Source: CAVZZV01 sp963779845 (GTDB lineage: Bacteria; Bacteroidota; Bacteroidia; Bacteroidales; GCA-2748055). Taken from it: DNA of 64,000 bases. A program made the translations under genes and the position numbers. The stretch lies in NCBI GenBank assembly GCA_963779845.1, contig CAVZZV010000006.1, forward strand, positions 620,001-684,000, written 5' to 3'. Under the pieces are notes generated by a model. It did no database searches, had not been told where the DNA came from, and saw only the letters and a list, made by a program, of their open reading frames with translations. This document shows, piece by piece, positions 38,123 through 45,623 of the stretch. The stretch's first letter is position 1, and the number at the start of each line of letters is the position of its first letter.

Positions 38123-38251
38123 ACATAACGTGCAGCGGTAAGCACTGTGCCGGCATTTTTAAGATTTTTGTTCGGTTTCCGATTAAGTGAATTTTTACAA
38201 ATAATTTCGTTTTAAAAATGAACCAGGCATGGGGCTTACCGTTTGTTAGGC
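38123..38251 (-). repeat. attC site 5
   Basis: Subfamily A. Left arm ACATAACGTGCAGCGGTAAG, right arm GCTTACCGTTTGTTAGGC, with GCACTGTGCC/GGCATGGGGC inside. It ends the HigBA cassette. Confidence 0.9.
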
Positions 38252-38551
38252 GGCGGTGATCTTCATCCTTTGTATATGGCTGAATTCCTTCGATTTACGG
38301 CTCTTCTCTTCCTCAATATCATAATCATTTTGCAATCCCAGCCAAAATTTTGGGGAATTATCAAAATATCGGCTTAACCGTATGGCAGTATCCGCGCTTA
38401 TCCTTCGATTTCCTTTCAAAATCTCCGAGGTACGCGTCTGCGGAATCCCAATATCTTTAGAAAGTCTATAGGCACTTATTTGTAGGGGAATCAGAAACTC
38501 CTCTTGCAAAACTTCTCCCGGATGAATATTTGGTAAATTTTTCATAATCAA
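38246..38551 (-). CDS. higA: HigA-type antitoxin
   Basis: This 101-residue XRE-family protein is of the HigA/VapI group. LPNIHPGEVLQEEFLIPLQISAYRLSKDIGIPQTRTSEILKGNRRISADTAIRLSRYF is the full helix-turn-helix. It follows the toxin gene with a single base between, the usual HigB-HigA order. The C-terminus runs 6 bp into the attC site, so the last residues are encoded by the recombination site. Confidence 0.92.
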   Translation of the reverse strand: MIMKNLPNIHPGEVLQEEFLIPLQISAYRLSKDIGIPQTRTSEILKGNRRISADTAIRLSRYFDNSPKFWLGLQNDYDIEEEKSRKSKEFSHIQRMKITAA

Positions 38552-38552
38552 T

Positions 38553-38837
38553 TTATTTATGATAATCCTTTATTTCAACATTCTCTGCATTCCCGTCTTT
38601 CCAAATAAATACTATCCGCCATTGGTCATTTATCCTGATGCTGTGAAATCCTTTCATTTTGCCTGCCAATTTCTCCAAATGATTGGATGGGGGAATAGTC
38701 AAGTCTTTTATATTTTGTGAGCTATTCAACATCCTTAGCTTTCTCCGGCCCACCTTTTGAATTTCTAATGGAATCGCTTTTAAACGCAAGCCGTTCCATA
38801 TCTTTTCAGTATTCTTTGAACCAAAAGAAATTATCAT
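38553..38837 (-). CDS. higB: HigB-type (RelE fold) toxin
   Basis: This 94-residue toxin matches HigB of the plasmid-killer group: MIISFGSKNTEKIWNGL, IPPSNHLEKLAGKMKGFHSIRINDQWRIVFIWKDGNAENVEIKDYH. The last part contains the conserved catalytic arginine and histidine. It degrades mRNA at the ribosome. It lies before its antitoxin gene, which is typical of higBA and the reverse of parDE. Confidence 0.92.
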   Translation of the reverse strand: MIISFGSKNTEKIWNGLRLKAIPLEIQKVGRRKLRMLNSSQNIKDLTIPPSNHLEKLAGKMKGFHSIRINDQWRIVFIWKDGNAENVEIKDYHK

Positions 38838-38909
38838 ACATGTTTTACGTTACTAACGCCAAAGATAAGCATTATTTTGATTATATGCAAGAAGCCCTTT
38901 TTTACTGAC

Positions 38910-39039
38910 GCCTAACGGTTGGCGGTAGGTACAGTGCCGGCATTTATAAGATTAAATTTTTGGTTTACGACTTTTTATATATGAACGAAAGATGTCTTTT
39001 TAGGAAGTAGCAAGGCATTGGACCTACCGTTTGTTAGCA
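38910..39039 (-). repeat. attC site 6
   Basis: Subfamily A. Left arm GCCTAACGGTTGGCGGTAGG, right arm GGACCTACCGTTTGTTAGCA, with TACAGTGCC/GGCATTGGA inside. It ends the first HepT-MntA cassette. Confidence 0.92.
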
Positions 39040-39047
39040 ACTGGCCG

Positions 39048-39380
39048 TTATTCTATCATTTTTTTAACTTCTTGATAAAGAGGCTCTAATTGTCGCTTAA
39101 TTATTGCCCAAATCATCGAAGAGTCAACTGCATCATATGCATGAATTATGCGGTTACGAAATCCAAGAATTTTTCGGGCATTTTTTAAACTCACTTCAGG
39201 ATGAAGTAGATCAAACTTGTTTACAGCTTCACCAATTATTCCCAATTGTCTTTCAACAGCACTTTGAGTTTTCAGGTCTTTAGTATAATCAGAAAATGAG
39301 GAAATGTTACTGGTAAAATCCTCGATTAATTCTATTGCACGAATTATATCATCCAGATACTTTAACCCCTTTTCTGTCAT
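39048..39380 (-). CDS. hepT: HEPN toxin HepT
   Basis: This 110-residue HEPN protein (DUF86) has the ribonuclease motif R75-x4-H80-x-Y82 (RNRIIHAYD). The helix QSAVERQLGIIGEAVNKF is typical of the family. HepT is an RNase whose tyrosine can be modified by the partner nucleotidyltransferase, which blocks it. The gene overlaps the mntA end by 32 bp. A second, more distant HepT is at 43887-44225 with the motif at the same position. Confidence 0.92.
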   Translation of the reverse strand: MTEKGLKYLDDIIRAIELIEDFTSNISSFSDYTKDLKTQSAVERQLGIIGEAVNKFDLLHPEVSLKNARKILGFRNRIIHAYDAVDSSMIWAIIKRQLEPLYQEVKKMIE

Positions 39381-39684
39381 AGATTAATACTTTAGTTGAA
39401 TCAATACTTTTTCTAAGGTAAGGGTTTCTGATAGAAGATTCAGTCAATAAATCAACTTTATTATGAAAAAACAATTCAAATGTATCCCACAAAGAAATTA
39501 ATTTCTCACCTCTATCAATTGGATCTGCAGCATCAATTTCAACAAGCAAATCAATATCACTTTTTTCTTTATCGAATTTATCAGTGGTAGATGAACCAAA
39601 AGCATACAAGTACTTAACATTATGAACTTTACACAAATTCAGAAAGTTAATTCTGTCTTTTAATATTTTTTCTCGAATAACCAT
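39349..39684 (-). CDS. mntA: MntA-type nucleotidyltransferase antitoxin
   Basis: This MNT-fold protein of about 111 residues has YLYAFGSSTTDKFDKEKSDIDLLVEI, the GSx10DxD motif. The family uses ATP to transfer AMP to the HepT tyrosine and so neutralises it. I start it at 39684 (MVIREKI) because ATGs further up give an unlikely tail; 39711 is an alternative. Its 3' end overlaps hepT. Confidence 0.88.
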   Translation of the reverse strand: MVIREKILKDRINFLNLCKVHNVKYLYAFGSSTTDKFDKEKSDIDLLVEIDAADPIDRGEKLISLWDTFELFFHNKVDLLTESSIRNPYLRKSIDSTKVLIYDRKGVKVSG

Positions 39685-39749
39685 AAAACAAAGATAACTG
39701 TTTTTAAGCAATTGTCAATTTCGTTTGAAGTCGTTTGTTTTTCGGCTGG

Positions 39750-39881
39750 TTGCTAACGGACGGCGGTAGGTACAGTGCCGGCATTCGAAGCGATTTATGT
39801 CAGTTCTTAGGTAAACGTTAATTTAATAGATATTTTTCGTTTTCAGATTAAGCAAGGTGTTGAACATACCGTATGTTAGGG
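39750..39881 (-). repeat. attC site 7
   Basis: Subfamily A. Left arm TGCTAACGGACGGCGGTAGG, right arm AACATACCGTATGTTAGGG. It ends the MazEF cassette. Confidence 0.9.
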
Positions 39882-39882
39882 G

Positions 39883-40248
39883 TTAGGTGCTTTTATTAGA
39901 GCCAATTCCAAGCTGAAAACAAATAGCACCAATAATTTTGTTCTGAATATCTTTATCCGTGATTTCACCATACTTTTTGGATAATCGTCGTTTATCAATA
40001 GTCCTGATTTGATGACACAATGCGATAGATTCTTTTTCAAGTCCAAATTTATCGCTTGATAATAAAATTTCATTTGGATATATTATCCGATTGGGTTTTC
40101 TGGAAGTTATAGGAATAATATTAACAATATTCAATAATTCATTAATATCATCTTCACTGATTATCAAAACAGGTCGGGTTTTTCCTTGCTCCGAACCGAT
40201 CACCGGATCAAGATTTGCTCTCCAGATACTCCACTTTTTAACTTTCAT
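39883..40248 (-). CDS. mazF: MazF/PemK-family endoribonuclease toxin
   Basis: This 121-residue MazF protein has the beta barrel pattern KKWSIWRANLDPVIGSEQGKTRPVLIIS (with the catalytic arginine in KTRPVL) and IVNIIPITSR, then CHQIRTIDKRRLSKKYGEI with the conserved T/Q. It cuts mRNA at specific short sites. The start ATG overlaps the antitoxin stop by 4 bp, as in standard mazEF. Confidence 0.92.
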   Translation of the reverse strand: MKVKKWSIWRANLDPVIGSEQGKTRPVLIISEDDINELLNIVNIIPITSRKPNRIIYPNEILLSSDKFGLEKESIALCHQIRTIDKRRLSKKYGEITDKDIQNKIIGAICFQLGIGSNKST

Positions 40249-40472
40249 AGTAATTCATTATCAGAATCGTCGAAATCAGAGGTGATTTCATTTATATCTG
40301 AAAGAAATAATGGATCTTTGGAGGCCTTCTTGAGCATCTCTATTCTTTCCTGCCGGCTTTCGTCAACATCCTCAATAATAACCTTAACCCGCTTCCTAGA
40401 CTTAAACCTATCGGGCAATTTGATAATCAGACGGTTATCCTTTTGGATTTCATATGTCTTTTCAAATGTCAT
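40245..40472 (-). CDS. MazE-like antitoxin
   Basis: A protein of 75 residues if the ATG at 40472 (MTFEKTYEIQKDNRLIIKLP) is used. That start matches short antitoxins with an AbrB-like strand, then an acidic tail (DFDDSDNELL). An upstream in-frame start at 40526 would add unlikely residues. It precedes the MazF-like toxin with a 4-bp overlap. Confidence 0.75.
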   Translation of the reverse strand: MTFEKTYEIQKDNRLIIKLPDRFKSRKRVKVIIEDVDESRQERIEMLKKASKDPLFLSDINEITSDFDDSDNELL

Positions 40473-40530
40473 AAATGGCTTTTTTGTAAAAATACAAAAT
40501 TTTTTCTTTGAATGGTTTCTCTGCACTTAC

Positions 40531-40662
40531 CCCTAACGGCTGCAGCTAAGCCCAGTGCGGGATTTCGAAGACGAAATCTGTCAACCGAGAATAAAGTTAA
40601 ATTGAAAAACTGACATTTGCAAACTTTGGAACCACCCGCATTGGGTTTAGCTGTTGTTAGGT
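40531..40662 (-). repeat. attC site 8
   Basis: Variant of subfamily A. Left arm CCCTAACGGCTGCAGCTAAG, right arm GGTTTAGCTGTTGTTAGGT, with CCCAGTGCGGG/CCCGCATTGGG inside. It ends the broken ParE cassette. Confidence 0.9.
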
Positions 40663-40673
40663 GCAGGGGTTGA

Positions 40674-40969
40674 TTAAAACGCTAATATTTTTGGATCTTG
40701 TCTGTTGTCGAATATCCTTAAAATGTCAACGTAGTCTTTTCTATCGCGATAAAATAGCGTATTGTGTTTAGTCAAAACACATTTCCTGATTTTTTATTTT
40801 TGTAAATTACAGGAAATTGTCTAGGATTAATTGAAATCATTGAAAGTGATGAAGCAGTAATTTCGATAAACCCCTGTACTACCTTATCATCCCAATTCTC
40901 TTTAAGGTAATCAAGAATGGTTAAAAAATCGTTTTCAGATAATGGAGACCAAATAATTTGCTTAGGCAT
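40674..40969 (-). pseudogene. ParE/RelE toxin broken by a homopolymer frameshift
   Basis: The first 60 residues (MPKQIIWSPLSENDFLTILDYLKENWDDKVVQ, IYKN) end in a stop after a run of six A. One extra A would continue into RKCVLTKHNTLFYRDRKDY and RIFDNRQDP, the second half of a ParE toxin, to TAA at 40674-40676. Either the toxin is inactivated or the run length is a sequencing error. The antitoxin gene overlaps its start by 8 bp. Confidence 0.82.
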
Positions 40970-41210
40970 GTGAATATTTCTTGCGAATTTTGGACATAAC
41001 TTTTTCGTTGGGAATACCTTTCCCTAACTCAATTTCCTCAATCGCATCAAAAATGCCTTGTTTCTGTTCGTCTGTCAATCTTTCCCAATCACCAAGGTCC
41101 TTTTTCTCATTTATGAAATTTAATAGGACTCCATATAATTCTTCTAATCGATTCTTCTCAAGTGAGTCGATTTGTCGGAAGATTTTAAGTTTCAGATCAG
41201 AGACTGTCAT
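40962..41210 (-). CDS. Antitoxin of the broken ParE toxin
   Basis: A protein of 82 residues from the ATG at 41210 (MTVSDLKLKIFRQIDSLE). The long central helix (NRLEELYGVLLNFINEKK) and acidic DWERLTDEQKQGIFDAIEEIELGKGIPNEKVMSKIRKKY match small antitoxins of RelE/ParE pairs common in Bacteroidota. A stop-free run upstream to 41279 is unlikely to be used. Confidence 0.8.
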   Translation of the reverse strand: MTVSDLKLKIFRQIDSLEKNRLEELYGVLLNFINEKKDLGDWERLTDEQKQGIFDAIEEIELGKGIPNEKVMSKIRKKYSHA

Positions 41211-41277
41211 AATTTGACTTTTTTCAAAGGTACAAAAAAAGTAATTCACCTGGTAATTCAGGCTTGTATACACTTGC

Positions 41278-41406
41278 ACCTAACGGACGGCGGTAAGCAC
41301 TGTGCCGACATTTTTAAGATTTTTGTTCGGTTTCCGATGAAGTAAATTTATTCAAATAATTTCGTTTTAATAATGAACCAGGCATGGGGCTTACCGTTTG
41401 TTGGCA
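41278..41406 (-). repeat. attC site 9
   Basis: Subfamily A. Left arm ACCTAACGGACGGCGGTAAG, right arm GGCTTACCGTTTGTTGGCA, inside CACTGTGCC/GGCATGGGG. It ends the second ParDE cassette. Confidence 0.92.
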
Positions 41407-41428
41407 ACAGTACTTTTTTTCGAAATCA

Positions 41429-41716
41429 TTAAAGAATACTATTCAGGTCTTGTCGCCCTACGATCGCCATAATTTCAACAATATCATCTTTAACCTTGTA
41501 ATAGATAGAGTCGGAACCGCAAGCACAACGTCTATAGCCTTTCTTAATATAATCAACTGACTCAAAAGAGAATGGTTGCTGTGCAATTACGTCAAAGTAT
41601 TTGAAAAATGAATCAAAGTACTTATCTGCTTGAACCATCCCAAATCGTTCTACTCCGTATCTATGAATCCGAATCAAATCTTTTTTGGCGACATTACTTA
41701 ATCGATATTTAGCCAT
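41429..41716 (-). CDS. parE: ParE-family toxin
   Basis: This 95-residue toxin has the ParE pattern MAKYRLSNVAKKDLIRIHRYGVERFGMVQADKYFDSF at the start, then ESVDYIKKGYRRCACGSDSIYYKVKDDIVEIMAIVGRQDL. It resembles ParE more than RelE. It overlaps the antitoxin by 8 bp. It differs at most positions from the ParE at 37504, so it arrived as a separate cassette and is not a local copy. Confidence 0.9.
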   Translation of the reverse strand: MAKYRLSNVAKKDLIRIHRYGVERFGMVQADKYFDSFFKYFDVIAQQPFSFESVDYIKKGYRRCACGSDSIYYKVKDDIVEIMAIVGRQDLNSIL

Positions 41717-41948
41717 TTAGCAATGACTTTGATTGTGTTAGAATTTGATCTTTACTGTCGTCTGTAAAACCACTGTTCTCTGCTCTATCAAGCTTAGCTC
41801 TAATCCAGTCGATTTGAACTTGCTGTTGTCTTGCTTGTCTGATCAGATCATTAACTAGCTCACTTTTGCTGGCATATTCTTTATTGCTCAATTGTGCTTT
41901 TAACCATTCATCATTGGGTTCTGTGAATGAAATGCTCTGTCTAATCAT
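41709..41948 (-). CDS. parD: ParD-family antitoxin
   Basis: This 79-residue ribbon-helix-helix antitoxin has the start MIRQSISFTEPNDEWLKAQLSNKEYASKSELVNDLIRQAR (ParD/CopG), then the toxin-binding tail ending SKSLLNG. It is first in the operon, followed by parE. Confidence 0.9.
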   Translation of the reverse strand: MIRQSISFTEPNDEWLKAQLSNKEYASKSELVNDLIRQARQQQVQIDWIRAKLDRAENSGFTDDSKDQILTQSKSLLNG

Positions 41949-42010
41949 AGCTTTTTGGTGTAAAATTACATCTTATTTGAATCAGTTGCAAGTTTTTTTT
42001 CTTGTATTGT

Positions 42011-42141
42011 TGCCAACGGACGACGGTATGTGCAGTACCGGCATTCGAAGCAATTATTGTCAGTTTTTAAGTCTATGCTAATTTAATATATATTCGTCTT
42101 TTTCAGATAGGGCAAGGTATTGAACATACCGTATGTTATGG
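42011..42141 (-). repeat. attC site 10
   Basis: Subfamily A. Left arm TGCCAACGGACGACGGTATG, right arm AACATACCGTATGTTATGG, inside TGCAGTACC/GGTATTGAAC. It ends the PIN toxin cassette. Its right half is nearly identical to the half site at 46794. Confidence 0.92.
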
Positions 42142-42152
42142 CGGCGTGTTTT

Positions 42153-42560
42153 CTACAGTTTATCCATTAATTGTCTTATTGTTACAATGTCTGTTGTTTT
42201 TATTTTTTTAATATCAAGTAAGTCTTTATCTCCTGTAACAAGATAGTCGGCGTTACTGTCAACTGCCAGGCTCAATAAGAAATTATCTTTGTGGTCACGA
42301 CATTGTTCAATTTGGGAGGTTACTTTTATTAAAATCCCAAAATTGTCAAAGAAGAGGAGTATATCTTCAATATCTTTGTTCGTGAAATATTTTTGAAATC
42401 TTTGTCTGGCGACAACAACCAAAAATTCCTGAATCAATTCTTCAGAGAAAACAAGCTTAGCTTTTTTATTCCCGATATATTTATCTAAAAAGCTGAAGTC
42501 CTTAGTTATAAGAAAACTAATCCAAAGATTCGTGTCAAGAATGACCAGTTTACTTTTCAT
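42153..42560 (-). CDS. PIN-domain ribonuclease toxin
   Basis: A protein of about 135 residues from the ATG at 42560, in the PIN-family toxin group. The acidic metal site includes LVILDTNLW (N-terminal D), EELIQEFLVVVARQRF (E) and DHKDNFLLSLAVDSNADYLVTGDKDLL (two D). Such toxins cut tRNA or rRNA. The in-frame stretch up to 42584 lies inside the antitoxin gene and is not needed. The gene follows its antitoxin with an overlap of about 11 bp. Confidence 0.87.
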   Translation of the reverse strand: MKSKLVILDTNLWISFLITKDFSFLDKYIGNKKAKLVFSEELIQEFLVVVARQRFQKYFTNKDIEDILLFFDNFGILIKVTSQIEQCRDHKDNFLLSLAVDSNADYLVTGDKDLLDIKKIKTTDIVTIRQLMDKL

Positions 42561-42768
42561 ATCGGGCTTTTCTAACCGATTCAACTTCTTTAGTGATTTC
42601 GTCTAAAGTAGGGTCATTATCGGATTTGCTCCTCAGCTTTTTAAGTAATTCAGCAAAATCAGATTCGGACTTTTCCTTTTTTATTTTAATTAAATCCATG
42701 TCGGCAAGGCTTTTGAGCAATTGCTTTGCTTTTGGATTTATTATTTCAATTCTTAATGATTCCATCAC
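42550..42768 (-). CDS. Antitoxin of the PIN toxin
   Basis: This 72-residue protein begins MMESLRIEIINPKAKQLLKSLADMDLIKIKK, the start seen in many small Bacteroidota antitoxins of PIN and RelE pairs, followed by an acidic-basic helix ending SVRKARYEK. It comes first in the operon. Confidence 0.8.
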   Translation of the reverse strand: MMESLRIEIINPKAKQLLKSLADMDLIKIKKEKSESDFAELLKKLRSKSDNDPTLDEITKEVESVRKARYEK

Positions 42769-42849
42769 AATTATTTTTTATCAAATATACAAAAATCTGA
42801 TATAGCCCGGATATTATTTATGCTCATTTTAAGGTCTTCCAAACATGCG

Positions 42850-42977
42850 CCATAACGGACGGCGGTAAGCCCCGTGCCGATATTTTTAAGATATTTGTCG
42901 GTTTCCGATTAAGTGAATTTTTACAAATAATTTCGTTTTAAGAATGAACCAGGCATTGGGCTTACCGTTTGTTAGCA
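42850..42977 (-). repeat. attC site 11
   Basis: Subfamily A. Left arm CCATAACGGACGGCGGTAAG, right arm GGCTTACCGTTTGTTAGCA, inside CCCCGTGCC/GGCATTGGGC. It ends the HigB-HigA2 cassette. Confidence 0.93.
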
Positions 42978-42985
42978 AAATGTGC

Positions 42986-43363
42986 CTATTGGATTAATTT
43001 ATAATCTTTGATCAACAAATTCGCTGAAAGATTCAAACGAGTTGCCAATTTTCGAATCATTTCAACTGTCAATCTGCGCTTACGATTCAAAATCTCTGAT
43101 ACTCTACTTTTCCCTCCAATTTCAGAAATCAAATCAACTTGCTTAAGGTGCATTTCTTCCATCCGTATCTTAATCGCTTCAATCGGATCTGGTGCTTCAA
43201 TCGGATAATGTTTGTTTTCATATTCGTCAACCATTAATCCAAGTATCTCTAGCTCATCACTATCGGGTGTACCAAGTTGGGCATCGAAAATCTCTTCCAA
43301 TCTTTTTAATGCAGCTTTGTAATCCATTTCCGTTTTAATCGGTTTTAATTCCATATCCACCAA
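42986..43363 (-). CDS. XRE-family antitoxin (HigA-like, with N-terminal extension)
   Basis: This 125-residue protein has a helix-turn-helix at about 65-115: IKIRMEEMHLKQVDLISEIGGKSRVSEILNRKRRLTVEMIRKL. The N-terminal half (KPIKTEMDYKAALKRLEEIF) is typical of the HigA group paired with PF09907-type toxins. It follows the toxin gene with 2 bp between. It should repress the pair and bind the toxin through its first half. Confidence 0.9.
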   Translation of the reverse strand: MVDMELKPIKTEMDYKAALKRLEEIFDAQLGTPDSDELEILGLMVDEYENKHYPIEAPDPIEAIKIRMEEMHLKQVDLISEIGGKSRVSEILNRKRRLTVEMIRKLATRLNLSANLLIKDYKLIQ

Positions 43364-43365
43364 TT

Positions 43366-43662
43366 TTAAATATTATTTGCATCAATTTTATCATAATCCG
43401 AGTGAGTTCCTATGAATCGGACAAAAGCTAGTTGATGATCGAAATTGAACTTAATCACCAATCGGTATGAATTGCCTTTAATATTAAAAACAATCCTACT
43501 ATCCTTAAGAATACTTGCATTGGCATAACTCTGTTTCACATTGTTTGGCGTTTTCCAATCCGAATTCATTGCCGTATCATACCATGTTTTTAAATACTGT
43601 TCCGAATCTGGATGCTTCTCCCAAAACTCTCTAAGTGTACTTTTTGCAAATATTCTTTTCAT
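43366..43662 (-). CDS. higB: HigB-family mRNA interferase toxin (PF09907 type)
   Basis: This 98-residue toxin reads MKRIFAKSTLREFWEKHPDSEQYLKTWY, NVKQSYANASILKDSRIVFNIKGNSYRLV and FVRFIGTHSDYDKIDANNI. This matches the HigB toxin group with its THADYDKID ending. It is first in the operon, as HigB usually is. It cuts translated mRNA. Confidence 0.92.
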   Translation of the reverse strand: MKRIFAKSTLREFWEKHPDSEQYLKTWYDTAMNSDWKTPNNVKQSYANASILKDSRIVFNIKGNSYRLVIKFNFDHQLAFVRFIGTHSDYDKIDANNI

Positions 43663-43747
43663 AGTTCTCTATTCGGGAACAAATATACCATAAAATTCTC
43701 AAATTGGGAACTATTTTTTTTGCAGAATGTTTTTCTCAAGGCATTTT

Positions 43748-43879
43748 TGCTAACGGATGGCGGTTACCGTAGTTGCCGGAGTTCGGAGACGAAAATTGTC
43801 CACCGAAAACGTGGATGATTAAATGAAAATGCCACCAAATCCCACATCACCAGGCAATTACGGTTACCGCATGTTGGCA
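43748..43879 (-). repeat. attC site 12
   Basis: Variant. Left arm TGCTAACGGATGGCGGTTACC, right arm GGTTACCGCATGTTGGCA, with GTAGTTGCCGG/CCAGGCAATTAC inside. It ends the second HepT-MntA cassette. Confidence 0.88.
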
Positions 43880-43886
43880 CCTGGCT

Positions 43887-44225
43887 TTATTTGGTATCGA
43901 TGATTTTAATAATTTCCTTTTTCAGCTTAGGAAGATGTATCGAAATTATCCCCCATATCACAACATCGTCAACTTTATCATAACCATGAATCACCCAATT
44001 GCGGGTATCGACAATCTTTCTGGCATTTTCAATTTTTAGTGAAGGATCAATTTTCAATGCTTTATTGAGAGCCTCTCCAATTATCTCAATTTCTCGTTCA
44101 ATTCCTCTGCGAAGTAACTTATTTTTCAGATATTCCTTGAAATCATGGTTATCTCCTAAAAATTCGTTGATCGAGTTTATAGAAGTTAAAACATCAAAAA
44201 GATATTTGTGTGTTTCATGCCTCAT
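43887..44225 (-). CDS. hepT: HEPN toxin HepT (second)
   Basis: This 112-residue HEPN (DUF86) protein has R75-x4-H80-x-Y82 in DTRNWVIHGYD. A helix GIEREIEIIGEALNKAL matches the family. The overlap of 11 bp with the MNT gene and the motif position repeat the layout at 39048-39684, but the sequences differ strongly, so both pairs entered as independent cassettes. Confidence 0.92.
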   Translation of the reverse strand: MRHETHKYLFDVLTSINSINEFLGDNHDFKEYLKNKLLRRGIEREIEIIGEALNKALKIDPSLKIENARKIVDTRNWVIHGYDKVDDVVIWGIISIHLPKLKKEIIKIIDTK

Positions 44226-44523
44226 AAATCAAAACCTTAGATTTATTAATACTATCAATAAGATAGGGGTTGGATAGGGATCGTTCAGTTAAAATGTCGA
44301 TTTCTCTATTAAAAATTTCTCTTAACTTATAGTGTAATGAGAAATAATTGTTAGTGTATTCTTCTACTGACAAATCATCTGGAAATGAAATCAAAAAATC
44401 AATATCGCTATTTTCCTGAAAAGTATCAGATAATACTGAACCAAAAGCATAAAGCCGCTTAACTTTTAATGTTTGGCAAATGCTCTTTAAATCATCCGTC
44501 CGATTTTCCAGAATTGCTTGCAT
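44215..44523 (-). CDS. mntA: MntA-type nucleotidyltransferase antitoxin (second)
   Basis: This 102-residue MNT protein has the GSx10DxD motif in YAFGSVLSDTFQENSDIDFLI. The second acidic residue block is NREIDILTERSLSNPYLIDSI. It would modify HepT using ATP. It precedes hepT and overlaps it. Confidence 0.9.
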   Translation of the reverse strand: MQAILENRTDDLKSICQTLKVKRLYAFGSVLSDTFQENSDIDFLISFPDDLSVEEYTNNYFSLHYKLREIFNREIDILTERSLSNPYLIDSINKSKVLIYEA

Positions 44524-44574
44524 ATTCTTTTTTTTTCAAATTTAGCTTATTTTTAGAACTTTCCCTAAGCTTGG

Positions 44575-44703
44575 TGCCAACGGACGGCGGTAGGTACAGT
44601 GCCGGCATTTATACAATTTCTTTTCGTTTTAAGTAAGAACTAATTTAAACAATTAATTTCAGACTAAGAAAGAGCAAGGCATTGGACCTACCGCTTGTTA
44701 GCC
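44575..44703 (-). repeat. attC site 13
   Basis: Subfamily A. Left arm TGCCAACGGACGGCGGTAGG, right arm GGACCTACCGCTTGTTAGCC, inside ACAGTGCC/GGCATTGG. It ends the VapC cassette. Confidence 0.93.
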
Positions 44704-44715
44704 ACTGACCTTAGT

Positions 44716-45138
44716 TCATTTTTTTTGAATTGAAGTAAGATACTCCTCGGCTGTCATTACAGGTAATTTTGCATTTTTAAAGTCCCTGTGGTTTCTGGTA
44801 ATAAGAATATCTTGTTTGTTTTCTAAGGCAGTAAAATATTGGAGAGCATCCTCAAAATCAGGAAAATCACTATCATTTAAAGCCAGCTCCACAACCTTGT
44901 CATCTAATTTCAAAACTCGCACTAAAATCTTGAATTTTCGCAAAATTTCCTTAGCCTGAACTTTAGATTTTTGCCTCGATAGAATGTAATTCGTATTTGC
45001 AAAAGTTAAAGAGGAAACACTCAATTTTATTTCGCCCAGATCTGCAATTGAAAATAGATCTGCTGCGCTTTGGTAAAATGCTCCACGTTTTGCAATTAAG
45101 TCAATTACAATATTTGTGTCGATAAATAATTTGCTCAT
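44716..45138 (-). CDS. VapC-like PIN-domain toxin
   Basis: This 140-residue PIN domain reads MSKLFIDTNIVIDLIAKRGAFYQSAADLF (first acid D7), SSLTFANTNYILSRQ and NDSDFPDFEDALQYFTALENKQDILITRNHRDFK (the D-D acid pair). It is a typical Bacteroidota VapC-like RNase. It overlaps the antitoxin stop by 4 bp and is second in the operon. It ends close to its attC. Confidence 0.9.
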   Translation of the reverse strand: MSKLFIDTNIVIDLIAKRGAFYQSAADLFSIADLGEIKLSVSSLTFANTNYILSRQKSKVQAKEILRKFKILVRVLKLDDKVVELALNDSDFPDFEDALQYFTALENKQDILITRNHRDFKNAKLPVMTAEEYLTSIQKK

Positions 45139-45380
45139 TTGTATTTCTCGTTAAGATAATCACCGTACTCACTTTTATAATCAAAATCTTCAGGAAGCCG
45201 AATTACACCACTTAAACTTTCCACGAGCGGGGTAATCCTTATTTCTGATTTTCTTTTGCTAGTGATTGATGCAAGATAGGATTCAATCAATTTTGATAAA
45301 CTTATCTTATTCGATCTAGCATACTCTTTCGCTCTACCGATGATTTCCTCATCTACATTAAGCGTTAATTTTGTGTCCAT
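45135..45380 (-). CDS. VapB-like (DUF6364) antitoxin
   Basis: This 81-residue protein starts MDTKLTLNVDEEIIGRAKEYARSNKISLSKLIESYL, a ribbon-helix-helix DNA-binding domain of the DUF6364 type. The tail (PLVESLSGVIRLPEDFDYKSEYGDYLNEKY) contacts the PIN toxin in the family. Repeated CACGTAA words upstream are its probable operator. Confidence 0.88.
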   Translation of the reverse strand: MDTKLTLNVDEEIIGRAKEYARSNKISLSKLIESYLASITSKRKSEIRITPLVESLSGVIRLPEDFDYKSEYGDYLNEKYK

Positions 45381-45391
45381 AGCTTTGTAAT

Positions 45392-45441
45392 TTACGTGTA
45401 AATATACAAAATGATTACGTGTCTTGCAAATATTTCACGTA
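45392..45441 (-). promoter_or_regulatory. Promoter and operator of the VapBC-like cassette
   Basis: On the minus strand TTG (45429-45427) and TATATTTA (45406-45399) are 20 bases apart. The word CACGTAA occurs twice and TTACGTG once in or around them (45392-45441), which suggests binding sites for the ribbon-helix-helix antitoxin. Confidence 0.6.
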
Positions 45442-45486
45442 AGATATATATTGTTATATACGTATTTTAAGTTTTGATCGGTTTGT

Positions 45487-45615
45487 GGCTAACGGACGGC
45501 GGTAAGCACTGTGCCGACATTTTTAAGATTTTTGTTCGTTTTCCGATTAAGTAAATTTATTCAAATAATTTCGATTTAAGAATGAACTCGGCATTGGGCT
45601 TACCGTTTGTTGTGT
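45487..45615 (-). repeat. attC site 14
   Basis: Subfamily A. Left arm GGCTAACGGACGGCGGTAAG, right arm GGGCTTACCGTTTGTTGTGT, inside CACTGTGCC/GGCATTGGG. It ends the second MazF cassette. Confidence 0.93.
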
Positions 45616-45623
45616 GGCGTAGT

